DNA from: Chthoniobacter sp.
GTDB lineage: Bacteria > Verrucomicrobiota > Verrucomicrobiia > Chthoniobacterales > Chthoniobacteraceae
Assembly: GCA_021414005.1 (NCBI GenBank)
Contig: JAIOPH010000011.1
Span: forward strand, 62,001-126,000
DNA: 64,000 bases
Direction: 5' to 3'
In this document: positions 15,573 through 27,093 of the stretch, in pieces
How the letters are laid out: every line of letters starts with the position of its first letter
Position numbering within the stretch: the stretch's first letter is position 1
Notes under the pieces: generated by a model
What the model was told of the DNA's origin: nothing
The model's database searches: none
The model's input: only the letters and a program-made list of their open reading frames with translations
Position numbers and translations under genes: made by a program

Positions 15573-17939
15573 ATGAAAAACTTCCCGAAATCACCCCCCC
15601 GCATTTCGCGCCGGGAATTCATCAAGCGTACCGGAGCCGGTGTGGCCGCGGCCTCGGCGCTGGGCGGTGGCTCACGGGCGCGGGTGGTAGATGGAAATCT
15701 GGCGCGTCCGCCGCATCTCGCCATCGAGGTGCCGGGCGTACACGCCTACGCGATCGAGCACAGTTTGGCGGCGGGCGGCACGCTGGAACTTTGCGTGAGC
15801 AGCACGCTGCCGTATCGCCTTTCGCTCTGCCGCCTCGGCGTGCAGGTGGACGACCCGGCGGGCGACACCGTGCTCACGCGTTTCGACGAAGCGCCCGCGC
15901 GCCCGCAGCCGATCCATCCCGGCTCGTACATCCACATCGAGAAGCGCCTGACCGGTCAGCCGCGCGCGCTTTCGTTGGAGTGTTGGGTGCGGCCTTGGGA
16001 TTTCTCCAAATTGCAGGGACTCATCAGCCAGGAGGACAAGGACGCATCGGACGGGTTCGCGCTCGGCGTGGGTATCAATGGCTATGTGGGTTTCTATCTC
16101 GGCGATGGCGTGTCGCCGGACGAAGCGCTGGTGCATCGCACCAAGCCCGGGGTGCTCGCGCGCGGTGCGTGGCAGCATGTGGTGGCGACATGGGATGGCA
16201 CGCGCAAGCGCGTCTTTGTGAACGCGGTGGAAATCGCGGCGTGGGATTTCGCCGGGCCGCTGCTCGTGGGCGAACACGCGCTCCGTCTTGGCGCGATGGC
16301 GCAGGGTCGAAAGGCGCAGCATTTTCTCGACGGCGACCTCGCGATGCCCGCGATCTACGAGCGCGCGCTCGGCGTGGAGGAAATCCGCGAGCGCTTTGCT
16401 CAAAAAGCGCTGCAACCCGCGCGCGAGGCGCTGGCCTGCTGGCCGCTCGCCGAGGAGCGCGGCGCGCATGTGGCCGATGTCACCGCAGCGGCGCGCCATG
16501 GGCGCATCATCAATCACGGCACATGGATGATCGGCGGGCCGAGTTTCACCGCGAACGTCCCCCGTTTCGGCGACTACGATCCGAAAAATGATCCCCGGCA
16601 CGGGCACGGTCTGCGGCTGGCGTCGGACGATCTCTACGACTGCGGCTGGGAGGTCACGCATCGCTGGCCGGTGCCGGCGGACGCGCGTTCCGGCCAGTAT
16701 GTGGCGCGGATCGAATTCACCGCCGACGGCAAGCCGCGGCTTTACCACTGCACCTTCATCGTGCGCCGCGCGGTGGAGCGGAAAAAAGCGCCGATCCTCC
16801 TGCTCATGGCCACGAACACCTGGCGCGCCTATAGCGCCACGCCCTTCGCGGCGGTGCCGGCGGATTTGCATGCGGTCTGGGGCACGAATGGTCTCGGGAA
16901 AAATCCTCCCGGCGCTCCCGCATTCTGCTTTTACCGGGGTCACACGGCCGGGCAGGGGACGTATCAGCTCGGGCTGCGGATGCCGTGGCCGGCGGCGGGA
17001 CCGTATGTGCTCTACGGCGGACCCACGCGCTACAGTCACCTCGCGCGGGCCGACCGCTTCACGCAAATCTGGCTGGAGACGCAGGGCTACGAGTTCGACG
17101 TGATCAGCGATGTGGACCTGCACCGCGATCCGGCCCAACTGCGTGGCTACCAGACGCTGCTCGTCGTCGGGCACAGCGAATACTGGTCGCTGCCGATGTA
17201 TCGCGGCGTGGAGGCGTATCTGCGCGGCGGCGGCAACGTCGCCGTGCTCAGCGGCAACACCATGGGCTGGCGCGTGAGCTTCGACGACGACTGCACGGTG
17301 ATGGAGTGCCGCAAAGTGGACTTCGCCGGCGAGCAGATCCCGGCGGCGCGCCGCGGTGAAGCCTGGCACAGCCACGACGGCCTGCGTGGCGGCCCGCAGC
17401 GCGAGTGTGGCATGCCCGGCTTCCGCGTGGTCGGGCTGGACATCATCGGCTTCAACAACCAATCGAATCCGAAAAATTTTGGCCCGTATGTCGTCGAGGA
17501 CGCGGGCCACTTTCTCTTCACCACACCGGAGGCGTCGGGTTTGAAAAACGGGGATAAATTCGGCTGGGGCGGCGAGGGCCAGGTGCCGATGGCCAATGGC
17601 CACGAGATGGACATCCGCCCTTCCACTTTCGCCGCGCTCCAGACGCAACCCACGCCCGACGGCGCGGTGCTGCCGGTGGACCCGCCGGGCATGGTGCGCA
17701 TCGCCAATGGCATCGTTCCGTGGAAGGAGGGCGGCTACGCGGCGGACTACTTCTTTCGCGAGGTCAAACCGAAGACCGATCAAGGCGGGGAGATGATCTA
17801 CTGGCAGCGCGCGGAAGGCGGACACGTCTTCAACGCCGGGGCCATCGGCTCCGGCTGGGTGCTTCACGCCGACCCGCGCTGGGCTACGGTTATGCGCAAC
17901 GTCCTCGCGCATTTCGGCGTGGTGAAAAAGGCGGGGTGA
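15573..17939 (+). CDS. Tat-exported N,N-dimethylformamidase-like protein with LamG domain
   Basis: 788 aa. The N-terminus carries a twin-arginine signal (SRREFIKRTGAG, ~12-23) that fixes the ATG at 15573 over an upstream one at 15513. Then come a beta domain, a LamG/concanavalin-like domain (~120-260, LSLECWVRPW and LDGDLAMPAIYERAL), and a large C-terminal region resembling the catalytic part of DMFase large subunit. ATNTWRAYSA (~415) and GHSEYWSLP (~535) correspond to the regions that carry the Tyr and Glu iron ligands in DMFase; the ligand match is inferred by eye. Known DMFase is cytoplasmic with a small subunit; no small-subunit gene is adjacent. An exported amide hydrolase of unknown substrate is the best guess. 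Confidence 0.75.
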   Translation: MKNFPKSPPRISRREFIKRTGAGVAAASALGGGSRARVVDGNLARPPHLAIEVPGVHAYAIEHSLAAGGTLELCVSSTLPYRLSLCRLGVQVDDPAGDTVLTRFDEAPARPQPIHPGSYIHIEKRLTGQPRALSLECWVRPWDFSKLQGLISQEDKDASDGFALGVGINGYVGFYLGDGVSPDEALVHRTKPGVLARGAWQHVVATWDGTRKRVFVNAVEIAAWDFAGPLLVGEHALRLGAMAQGRKAQHFLDGDLAMPAIYERALGVEEIRERFAQKALQPAREALACWPLAEERGAHVADVTAAARHGRIINHGTWMIGGPSFTANVPRFGDYDPKNDPRHGHGLRLASDDLYDCGWEVTHRWPVPADARSGQYVARIEFTADGKPRLYHCTFIVRRAVERKKAPILLLMATNTWRAYSATPFAAVPADLHAVWGTNGLGKNPPGAPAFCFYRGHTAGQGTYQLGLRMPWPAAGPYVLYGGPTRYSHLARADRFTQIWLETQGYEFDVISDVDLHRDPAQLRGYQTLLVVGHSEYWSLPMYRGVEAYLRGGGNVAVLSGNTMGWRVSFDDDCTVMECRKVDFAGEQIPAARRGEAWHSHDGLRGGPQRECGMPGFRVVGLDIIGFNNQSNPKNFGPYVVEDAGHFLFTTPEASGLKNGDKFGWGGEGQVPMANGHEMDIRPSTFAALQTQPTPDGAVLPVDPPGMVRIANGIVPWKEGGYAADYFFREVKPKTDQGGEMIYWQRAEGGHVFNAGAIGSGWVLHADPRWATVMRNVLAHFGVVKKAG

Positions 17940-18016
17940 TCCCCGACTGCCGCCGGGAGGACGGCGCAATGTTTTCTCTCCTCGCGAAGAGCTGCGATGG
18001 CGGCTACGCATGGCGC

Positions 18017-20311
18017 ATGAAATCCCTGCCGCTGCGCGAGCGCATCCTCCGCATCCTCCAAACCAAAGGCTATCGCCCGCTCGACAAAGTGGGCCTTTCC
18101 CAAGCGCTGAAATGGCCGCATGAAAAGCGCGGGGTGCTCAAGGACATGCTCATCGAGATGGAGCAGGCCGGCGAGATCGCGCGCATCCGCGACAACCGCT
18201 TCGTGCTGCCGCAGACCGCCGACCTCATCACCGGCACGCTCCAGGTCCACACCGGCGGCAACGCGCATCTGCTCAGCAGCACGCCGGGGGCGAAGGACAT
18301 CTTCATCTCCGCGGTGAACCTCGGCACCGCCATGCACGGCGACAAAGTGGTCGCGCGCGTCATGCACGAAGGCCGCCAGCAGCGGCCCGGCACGGAGGAA
18401 GGCCGCGTGGTGAAAATCCTCGAACGCGTCAACACCACCGTCGTCGGCACGCTGCAAACGACGAAGAAATTCCTTTACGTCATCCCCGACGACAATCGGC
18501 TCCAGCACGACATTTACGTGCGCCTCCCCGGCGAGCGGGTGAGCCGCGATACGCCCGACGTGGTGAAACCCGGACGCGGCAAACGGGAGCAACCCGCGCC
18601 GCGTGGTGCGAGCGCGTTGCGGCCAAAGGTTGGCGACAAAGTGGTGGTGCGGCTCGATCCGTGGGAAAGCCGGCACGTCAATCCCGAGGGCGAAATCATC
18701 GAGGTGCTGGGCAAAGCCACCGACCCCGGCGTGGACATGCTTTCGATCATTCGGAAGCACAACTTGCCGACTGAGTTTCCCGGCTCCGTCGAGCGCGAAG
18801 CCGACCGCATTTCCGAAACCATCCCGCCTGAGGAAATCGCGAAGCGCGAAGATCTGCGCGGCGGTTTCGTCATCACTATCGATCCGGATGACGCGAAGGA
18901 TTTCGACGACGCCATCAATGTCGAGCGCACCGCGCACGGCTGGCAGCTCGGCGTCCACATTGCCGATGTCTCGCACTACGTCCGGCCCGGTGGCGCGCTG
19001 GACAAGGAGGCGCGCGCACGGGGCAATTCCACGTATCTCGCCGACCGCGTCATCCCCATGCTCCCCGAGCGGCTGAGCAACGGCATCTGCTCGCTCAAGC
19101 CCGGCGTCGAGCGGCTCACCTTCTCCGCGTTCATCGACTTCGACGCGCAAGGCCGCGTCCGCAAAGCGCGCTTCGCCCGCACCGTGATCAAGAGCGCCGC
19201 CCGGCTCACCTACCGGCAGGCCTTCGCCATTTTGGAAAATCGTCCGCCGCCGCCCACGCCGAACTACGAGCGCGGCGGCACCGTCCATCTCGACTCCGCG
19301 CCCGTCCCGCTCACCGTCACGTCCGAGCTGCGCGACCGCGTCCACAGCGCGTGGGAACTCGCGTCCTTGCTCCGCAAGAACCGCTTCGCCGCCGGCTCCC
19401 TCGACCTCGAATTTCCCGAAGTCAAAATCTGGCTCGACGACCAGGGCCGCGCCGAGCGGCTGGAGAAAATGGACAACGACATCTCCCACCAGCTTGTCGA
19501 GGAATGCATGCTCGCGGCCAATGAAGTCGTGGCGCACGAGCTAAAGAACCGCAACACCCCCGCCATCTACCGCATCCACGAGGACCCCGACAACGACCGC
19601 CTTCAGGACTTCCGCGCCCTCGCCGCCACCTACGGCTTCCGTGCCGGCGACCTCACCCAGCGGCGCGAGCTGCAAAAGCTTCTCACCTCCACGCACGGCA
19701 CCCCCGAGGAATACGCCATCAAGCTCGCCCTGCTCAAAAGCCTCAAGCGCGCCGTCTATGGCACTGAGCCCATCGGCCACTACGGCCTGGCGAAGGTTAA
19801 CTACACCCACTTCACCAGCCCCATCCGCCGCTACGCCGACCTCCTCGTCCACCGCGCCCTCGCCCGCGAAAACATGGGCCCCATCGGCGATCTCAGCGCA
19901 CTCGCCACCCACATTTCCACTACCGAGCGCACCTCCGCCGACGCGGAAAAGGACAGCACCCTGCTGAAAAAGATGGAGTTCTTCCTCCGCCAGCTCGCCT
20001 CGAAAAAGCCCACCGAATTCCGCGCCCACGTCGTCGATGTTCGCAGCTATGGCCTCTCCGTCGAGCTGCCGGATGTCCTCGTCTCCGGCCTCATCCACGT
20101 TAGCGACTTGCCCGAGGACTTCTACGAATTCGACTCCGTCCGCCTCCGCTTCATTGGGCGCAAAACCAAACGCATCTACAAAATCGGCGACGCCCTCCAA
20201 GTCATCGTCTCCCGCGTCGATGCCTACAAGCGCCAGATCGACTTCGTCCCCGCCGGCACCGCCGTGAAAAGCGGAGCGCGCCGACCCGAACCCGACCGCC
20301 GCCGCCGATAA
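18017..20311 (+). CDS. rnr: Ribonuclease R (RNase II/R family 3'-5' exoribonuclease)
   Basis: 764 aa. N-terminal winged-helix-like region (~1-65), cold-shock domains (~66-230), the RNB catalytic domain with DPDDAKDFDDAI (~288-299) holding the metal-binding Asp residues, and a C-terminal S1 domain (~665-745) with a basic tail. It processively degrades structured RNA. The ATG at 18017 starts exactly at the family sequence (LRERILRILQTKGYRPL); an in-frame ATG at 17969 would add 16 unrelated residues. Single gene, 77 nt after the DMFase-like gene. Confidence 0.95.
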   Translation: MKSLPLRERILRILQTKGYRPLDKVGLSQALKWPHEKRGVLKDMLIEMEQAGEIARIRDNRFVLPQTADLITGTLQVHTGGNAHLLSSTPGAKDIFISAVNLGTAMHGDKVVARVMHEGRQQRPGTEEGRVVKILERVNTTVVGTLQTTKKFLYVIPDDNRLQHDIYVRLPGERVSRDTPDVVKPGRGKREQPAPRGASALRPKVGDKVVVRLDPWESRHVNPEGEIIEVLGKATDPGVDMLSIIRKHNLPTEFPGSVEREADRISETIPPEEIAKREDLRGGFVITIDPDDAKDFDDAINVERTAHGWQLGVHIADVSHYVRPGGALDKEARARGNSTYLADRVIPMLPERLSNGICSLKPGVERLTFSAFIDFDAQGRVRKARFARTVIKSAARLTYRQAFAILENRPPPPTPNYERGGTVHLDSAPVPLTVTSELRDRVHSAWELASLLRKNRFAAGSLDLEFPEVKIWLDDQGRAERLEKMDNDISHQLVEECMLAANEVVAHELKNRNTPAIYRIHEDPDNDRLQDFRALAATYGFRAGDLTQRRELQKLLTSTHGTPEEYAIKLALLKSLKRAVYGTEPIGHYGLAKVNYTHFTSPIRRYADLLVHRALARENMGPIGDLSALATHISTTERTSADAEKDSTLLKKMEFFLRQLASKKPTEFRAHVVDVRSYGLSVELPDVLVSGLIHVSDLPEDFYEFDSVRLRFIGRKTKRIYKIGDALQVIVSRVDAYKRQIDFVPAGTAVKSGARRPEPDRRRR

Positions 20312-20616
20312 CCCCGCCCGCCCACAGCGCATCCCCGGACGAGCGACCTTCCCGGATCGATTGAGCGCACTCCGCGCTAACAACCTCGCCCTCCGCGCAT
20401 CTTATTTTCGACATGCATTCGAGATAAAAGGCGTTTCCTCGCGTCTCTGTCCAACCGTTACCAATAATGCGCCTAATCATGCGCTGCGGCGAACTGATCC
20501 AAACGTCACATGCCTTTGCTCCCGCGGCCTTCGCTCCCGGACACCTTTCTGCGCAGGCTATATCCATCGCGAACCACCTCGTCCTCGGGGTGGCTGCGGT
20601 TTTCCGCCACACCTTT
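20312..20616. repeat. Non-coding stretch with a probable dispersed repeat element
   Basis: About 305 nt between rnr and an exported protein. From about 20460, one frame reads NHALRRTDPNVT, which resembles a short peptide (NHALQRTAPAVT-like) that I recall turning up beside many unrelated genes in Verrucomicrobiota; it is a translated repeat, not a gene. Nearer the gene, CCACCTCG and CGGGGTGG (20575-20595) form a hairpin. The recall of the repeat family is from memory and unverified. Confidence 0.4.
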
Positions 20617-21276
20617 ATGACAACACCAAAGACATTCCTGTTGCTCCTTGTCTCCAGCACGATGCTCTCCGCCGGTGACCCCGGCCTCTATGTCGGCAAA
20701 ACCTACTGGAGCGACGCGCCGGACAAACGCTTTTCGGTTCAGGCGCACCAGGAGAAGGGATATGGGAAATTCGATGCAGAGATCATCGATCTCGCATCCA
20801 ACAAGGCGGTCCTGACCTACAGCCCGAAGGCACGTTTTATTGCCGCAGCTTGGACCCCGGACAGCAAGCTGGTGGCTATAGAACAGAACAGGACCGTGCA
20901 TGACAGTGCGGTGTCTGTCTTCTCGCTCGGCAAGGACACGGCCAAGCGGGTCGTTTTACCGAAGGGCTGTAACTATGAGGACAATGATGATGACGGAGAT
21001 CCCGTCAGTGCCCTGTTTGAATCGCCAACCCGGAAGCAGGCTAAGAAGGTCAATTCACTGGGTTTCCACATTGCCGTGGGAGCTTACGGTATCAAAAAGT
21101 GGATCCGTTCAGACACTCTGGTCCTTTCCGCGATGGGAAGGGGTTGGTGGGGAGGAGATGTGGCCAGAGACGGAGACGTTCGTTTCAACGCGGACTACAA
21201 GCTCACCATCCATGTGGCTGCGGATGGCACGTCTTCCCTGCAAAAGATTGAGTTGGAGAACTACGAAGAGCATTAG
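20617..21276 (+). CDS. Exported protein of unknown function
   Basis: 219 aa. The ATG at 20617 starts a clear signal peptide (MTTPKTFLLLLVSSTMLSAG); an earlier in-frame ATG at 20467 would translate the repeat element upstream and is rejected. The mature part has YSPKARFIAAAWTPDSKLVAIEQ, which resembles one or two beta-propeller blades of the WD40/TolB kind, then an acidic segment (EDNDDDGDP). Too short for a full propeller. No family assigned. The RAYT remnant begins about 25 nt downstream. Confidence 0.65.
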   Translation: MTTPKTFLLLLVSSTMLSAGDPGLYVGKTYWSDAPDKRFSVQAHQEKGYGKFDAEIIDLASNKAVLTYSPKARFIAAAWTPDSKLVAIEQNRTVHDSAVSVFSLGKDTAKRVVLPKGCNYEDNDDDGDPVSALFESPTRKQAKKVNSLGFHIAVGAYGIKKWIRSDTLVLSAMGRGWWGGDVARDGDVRFNADYKLTIHVAADGTSSLQKIELENYEEH

Positions 21277-21301
21277 CCGCCCTATTCTCGATGGTCACTC
21301 T

Positions 21302-21372
21302 ACGCCGCGCATCGCAAGGGGACGGCTGAGCATCAGGTCTGGCAGCAGGGCGTACATCCGCAGGCGATCCCC
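21302..21372 (+). pseudogene. Fragment of a second REP-associated transposase gene
   Basis: About 70 nt closely match an internal part of the intact transposase gene downstream (21760-21822), covering the codons for AAHRKGTAEHQVWQxGVHPQ. The similarity stops abruptly at a REP-type hairpin. It is a leftover of an earlier copy or of a deletion between copies. Confidence 0.7.
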
Positions 21373-21373
21373 T

Positions 21374-21423
21374 CGTTCCGCGACTCCATCGCGGAACGCA
21401 CTTGTCCCCGCAATTCCATTGCG
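21374..21423 (+). repeat. REP-like hairpins upstream of the transposase
   Basis: Two palindromes in tandem. 21374-21398 has a perfect 10-bp stem (CGTTCCGCGA / TCGCGGAACG) with loop CTCCA. 21409-21423 has a 6-bp stem (CGCAAT / ATTGCG) with loop TCC. The segment CTTGTCCCCGCAATTCCATTGC recurs downstream of the transposase. These are the kind of sequence that RAYT enzymes bind and move. Confidence 0.8.
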
Positions 21424-21436
21424 TCAGCCTCCCGCT

Positions 21437-21973
21437 ATGCGCAGCCGCTACCGCATCCACGAGCCGGACGCCGCGCATTTCATCACCTCCACGATCATCG
21501 AGTGGCTCCCCGTCTTTACCACGGGCGCGTGTTGCGACATCCTTATTCGCTCCTTCGAGCACTGCCGACAGCACAAGGGGCTGCGGCTCCACGCCTGGGT
21601 CATCCTCGACAATCACTTCCACGCCGTCGTCTCCGGCCCGGAGCTGGCGGACACCATCCGCGACTTCAAACGCTTCACCGCCCGCATGCTCCTCGGCCAG
21701 CTTCAGGCCGAAGGCCGCGAGTGGCTGCTCAACCAGCTCGCCTACTTCCGCGCCGCGCATCGCAAGGGCACCGCCGAGCATCAGGTCTGGCAGGAGGGCG
21801 TGCATCCGCAGGCGATCCCCAGCGACGAGATCATGGAGCAGAAGCTGACGTATCTGCACAACAACCCGGTGAAGCGCGGCCTGGTCGCGTCACCCGAGCA
21901 CTGGCGCTACTCCTCCGCGCACGAATGGCTGCCGGGCGCGATTCCCGTGCTGAGTTGTGATCCGTGGCGGTGA
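21437..21973 (+). CDS. REP-associated tyrosine transposase (RAYT, IS200/IS605-like)
   Basis: 178 aa Y1-family HUH nuclease. The HUH motif is His60-Phe-His62 (NHFHAVV) and the catalytic Tyr is probably Tyr139 in KLTYLHNNPVKRGLV, the family signature. Length and lack of an OrfB partner fit RAYTs, single-copy domesticated enzymes that spread REP hairpins, rather than a classical IS. Hairpins with the same CTCCA loop flank it on both sides, supporting a working REP unit. The ATG at 21437 is chosen because the family sequence starts with YRIHEPDAAHFIT. Confidence 0.92.
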   Translation: MRSRYRIHEPDAAHFITSTIIEWLPVFTTGACCDILIRSFEHCRQHKGLRLHAWVILDNHFHAVVSGPELADTIRDFKRFTARMLLGQLQAEGREWLLNQLAYFRAAHRKGTAEHQVWQEGVHPQAIPSDEIMEQKLTYLHNNPVKRGLVASPEHWRYSSAHEWLPGAIPVLSCDPWR

Positions 21974-22050
21974 GCAACGCAGAGGCGCACGCCCGCCCGT
22001 CGGCCGCCGCCCTCCACCCACCTCACTCGTGCCGAAACGCCGCGTCCCCT

Positions 22051-22164
22051 CGTGCCGAAACTCCATTTCGGCACGCCCTTGTCCCCGCAATTCCATTGCC
22101 CGGCCCCGGCCCCCCCGACGCGATAGAATCGCGCAAACAAGTGCGTGCCGCGATGGAGTCGCGG
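22051..22164 (+). repeat. REP-like hairpins downstream of the transposase
   Basis: Several palindromes: 22051-22075 (perfect 10-bp stem CGTGCCGAAA / TTTCGGCACG, loop CTCCA), 22087-22099 (GCAAT / ATTGC, loop TCC), 22119-22133 (CGCGAT / ATCGCG, loop AGA) and 22148-22164 (CCGCGA / TCGCGG, loop TGGAG, the inverse of the upstream unit). Sequence between the stems repeats that upstream of the transposase. A partial extra copy of the CGTGCCGAAA arm sits at 22029-22038. Confidence 0.8.
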
Positions 22165-22217
22165 AACGAGGGGAACATGGGGATCGCGTTCTGAACCGGA
22201 CCAGTCTATGAACGCTT

Positions 22218-22877
22218 ATGTCTTCTAAGCTTGAAGGTGACTACTCACGGTATCCGACATCTGTCAGAGATATTTTTCCGTACCTCTGCGGGGAGGTGGT
22301 TCAACTGCGCGAAACTTGGGAGGTGTTTCGGCGGCTTTTTATGGAAGACAAAGCACTCACCGAACTCTTGGTGGAAAGGCTAGGACCTCTTCTTGGCACG
22401 ACGCAGAATTTGCTCCAAGACGAGCTTCTTTTGACGCTGTCTCGACTAACAGACAACAGCAAGTGGAAGGACCCGATTTTAAGTCTTTGGTCGCTGGAGG
22501 CTGCAATCTCACCAAACAATCCTACTTTCCAAAGCACCGTCAGAACCGAACTCGCGGCAATGAAGTTACAGGCGGAAAACATTACAAAGCATCGCCACAA
22601 ACGGATTGCCCATCTCGATCGAGCGGTTGCCATTCAGGTTACCAAACTTCCAACCGTAACGTTCACCGAAATTCATGGGCTGTTGGAACGAATAGAAGCC
22701 TTCCTTAATCTCTTTTACCGCGAGTTCGAGGGTTCGACGATGCGATTCGATTCGATGAGTGGCGATGATATAACGAGTGTGGCTGAAATCACGGCGCTCA
22801 AAGCGAAGGCTTACGACTCATTCGTGAGATCTGGCACCGTTCCGAAGTTCGCCTGGCGGAATGAAAAGCCCGTGTAA
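22218..22877 (+). CDS. AbiU2-type HEPN domain protein (candidate abortive-infection RNase)
   Basis: 219 aa, all helical. LSRLTDNSKWKD (~74-85) and KHRHKRIAHLDRA (~124-136) resemble the AbiU2 HEPN family; the HEPN RNase motif Rx4-6H is satisfied by Arg126-x5-His132. HEPN proteins of this class are often RNases in phage defence or toxin systems, usually held in check by a partner; no partner gene is adjacent. Codon use is clearly more A+T-rich than the neighbours, suggesting recent transfer. It sits directly after the REP/RAYT unit and ends before a strong bidirectional terminator. Function is inferred from the motif only. Confidence 0.7.
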   Translation: MSSKLEGDYSRYPTSVRDIFPYLCGEVVQLRETWEVFRRLFMEDKALTELLVERLGPLLGTTQNLLQDELLLTLSRLTDNSKWKDPILSLWSLEAAISPNNPTFQSTVRTELAAMKLQAENITKHRHKRIAHLDRAVAIQVTKLPTVTFTEIHGLLERIEAFLNLFYREFEGSTMRFDSMSGDDITSVAEITALKAKAYDSFVRSGTVPKFAWRNEKPV

Positions 22878-22899
22878 CGAAGCCCGATCTCCCAAACAA

Positions 22900-22929
22900 A
22901 AAGCCGCCCCGGTCTCCCAGGGCGGCTTT
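22900..22929. terminator. Bidirectional intrinsic terminator
   Basis: A perfect 10-bp stem AAAGCCGCCC / GGGCGGCTTT with a 10-nt loop. It ends in T's on the plus strand and, because the stem begins with A's, also on the minus strand. It lies between the convergent HEPN gene and ppdK, so it serves both. Confidence 0.85.
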
Positions 22930-22957
22930 GTAGTTTAGCGAACTAGCTAGTTAGCGC

Positions 22958-25723
<2,766 letters not shown>

Positions 25724-26047
25724 GAATGGATTGGTGGGTTGGTGAAAAACGACTGCGGTGATTGGTGGTGGAAGCGCCCTTGGCGACACAGCGGGGACTG
25801 CGGCGGCCTCGGCATTTCGGCGTCCTCGGGAAAAGAGCGCGCTTTGTTCCGGGGAAAAGAGCCGCGCTGTATGACACAGGGCATCGGGTGCGCCAAGGGG
25901 ATTTTTGTGGGCGTGGGGAAATGACAAACCCGAATCAAGGAGCAGCGCGCGGGGATGCGGCCCGCGGTATGCCGATTTCATCCGTCCTTTGTCATTTTCC
26001 ACCTCAGCCTTGCGGACGCCCGGTGCGCTGGGTAGAAAGCCGCTCCC
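25724..26047. other. Divergent intergenic region upstream of ppdK and a DUF3500 gene
   Basis: 324 nt. Open frames on both strands here are extensions or shadows of the flanking genes. I see no RNA gene, repeat or convincing promoter box; it presumably holds two divergent promoters. Confidence 0.3.
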
Positions 26048-27076
26048 ATGAAACTCCCGCTGATCGCCACCCTCACGTTCGCTCTTTCACTCCTGCTCGC
26101 GCCGCTGCGGGCGCACGAGGCGGGCGTGGAGATGGCGATTGCGGCGAAGAGTTTTCTCGCTGCGCTGACGCCGGAACAGAAGGCGGCGGCGAGCTTTGAA
26201 TTCGCGGCGACGGAGCGCACAAACTGGCACTTCATTCCGCGGGAGCGAAAAGGCCTCGCGATCAAGGAAATGACGCAGGAGCAGCGGTTGCTCGCGCACG
26301 CTCTGCTGGCCACGGGGCTGAGTCATCGCGGTTATGCCAAGGCGGTGTCGATCATGAGTCTGGAGACGGTGCTGGCGGAGTTGGAAAAAGGGAAAGCGGG
26401 CTCGCCGGTGCGCGATCCCGAGCGGTATTTCGTGTCCATCTTCGGCGCGCCGGGCAGCGGCGATCCGTGGGGCTGGCGCGTGGAGGGGCATCATCTCTCG
26501 CTGAATTTCACAACGGCGGGCGAGGCCGCGCCGGCGATGACGCCATCGTTTTTCGGCACGAATCCCGGCGAAATCCGCACCGGCCCGCGCACCGGCACGC
26601 GGGTGCTCGCCGCCGAGGAGGAACTCGGGCGCGCGCTGGTGAAGGCGCTCACCGAGGAGCAGCGCAAGGAGGCGGTGATCCTCGCCGAAGCGCCCAAGGA
26701 CATCCTCGATGTGCCGGGCCGCAACGCGACCAAGGCGGAAGGTCTCGCGCAGGCCAAGCTGACGGCGGAGCAGAGCGCGCTGCTCGTAAAGCTGATCAAG
26801 GAATACCTGTTCCGCTGCCGCCCCGATGTCGCGGCGGAGGATTGGGCAAAAATCGAAAAGGCCGGGCTGGACAAGCTGCACTTCGCATGGGCTGGGGGGA
26901 TCGAGCGCGGCCAACCGCACTATTACCGGGTGCAAGGCGGGAACTTTGTCCTCGAATACGACAACACCCAGAACGACGCCAACCACGTCCACAGCGTGTG
27001 GCGCGACTTCGATCACGACTTCGGGGCCGACCTCCTTGGCGAGCACTACAAGGCGGCGCACCCGGCGGCACCGTAG
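26048..27076 (+). CDS. Exported DUF3500 protein
   Basis: 342 aa. Signal peptide ~1-22 (ending LRAHE). The body fits DUF3500: [16 protein letters not shown], the [13 protein letters not shown] segment, [17 protein letters not shown], a later [20 protein letters not shown] and the C-terminal [21 protein letters not shown]. Several conserved His and Asp residues suggest a metal or cofactor site, but the family's activity is not known to me. Single gene, divergent from ppdK. Confidence 0.85.
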   Translation: MKLPLIATLTFALSLLLAPLRAHEAGVEMAIAAKSFLAALTPEQKAAASFEFAATERTNWHFIPRERKGLAIKEMTQEQRLLAHALLATGLSHRGYAKAVSIMSLETVLAELEKGKAGSPVRDPERYFVSIFGAPGSGDPWGWRVEGHHLSLNFTTAGEAAPAMTPSFFGTNPGEIRTGPRTGTRVLAAEEELGRALVKALTEEQRKEAVILAEAPKDILDVPGRNATKAEGLAQAKLTAEQSALLVKLIKEYLFRCRPDVAAEDWAKIEKAGLDKLHFAWAGGIERGQPHYYRVQGGNFVLEYDNTQNDANHVHSVWRDFDHDFGADLLGEHYKAAHPAAP

Positions 27077-27093
27077 TTTGACCCCGCCGACAA

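Noticed and set aside
20460..20616. Integron attC site
   Set aside because: The 5' edge is only loosely similar, no GTTRRRY partner or integrase is seen, so I keep it as a possible dispersed repeat only.
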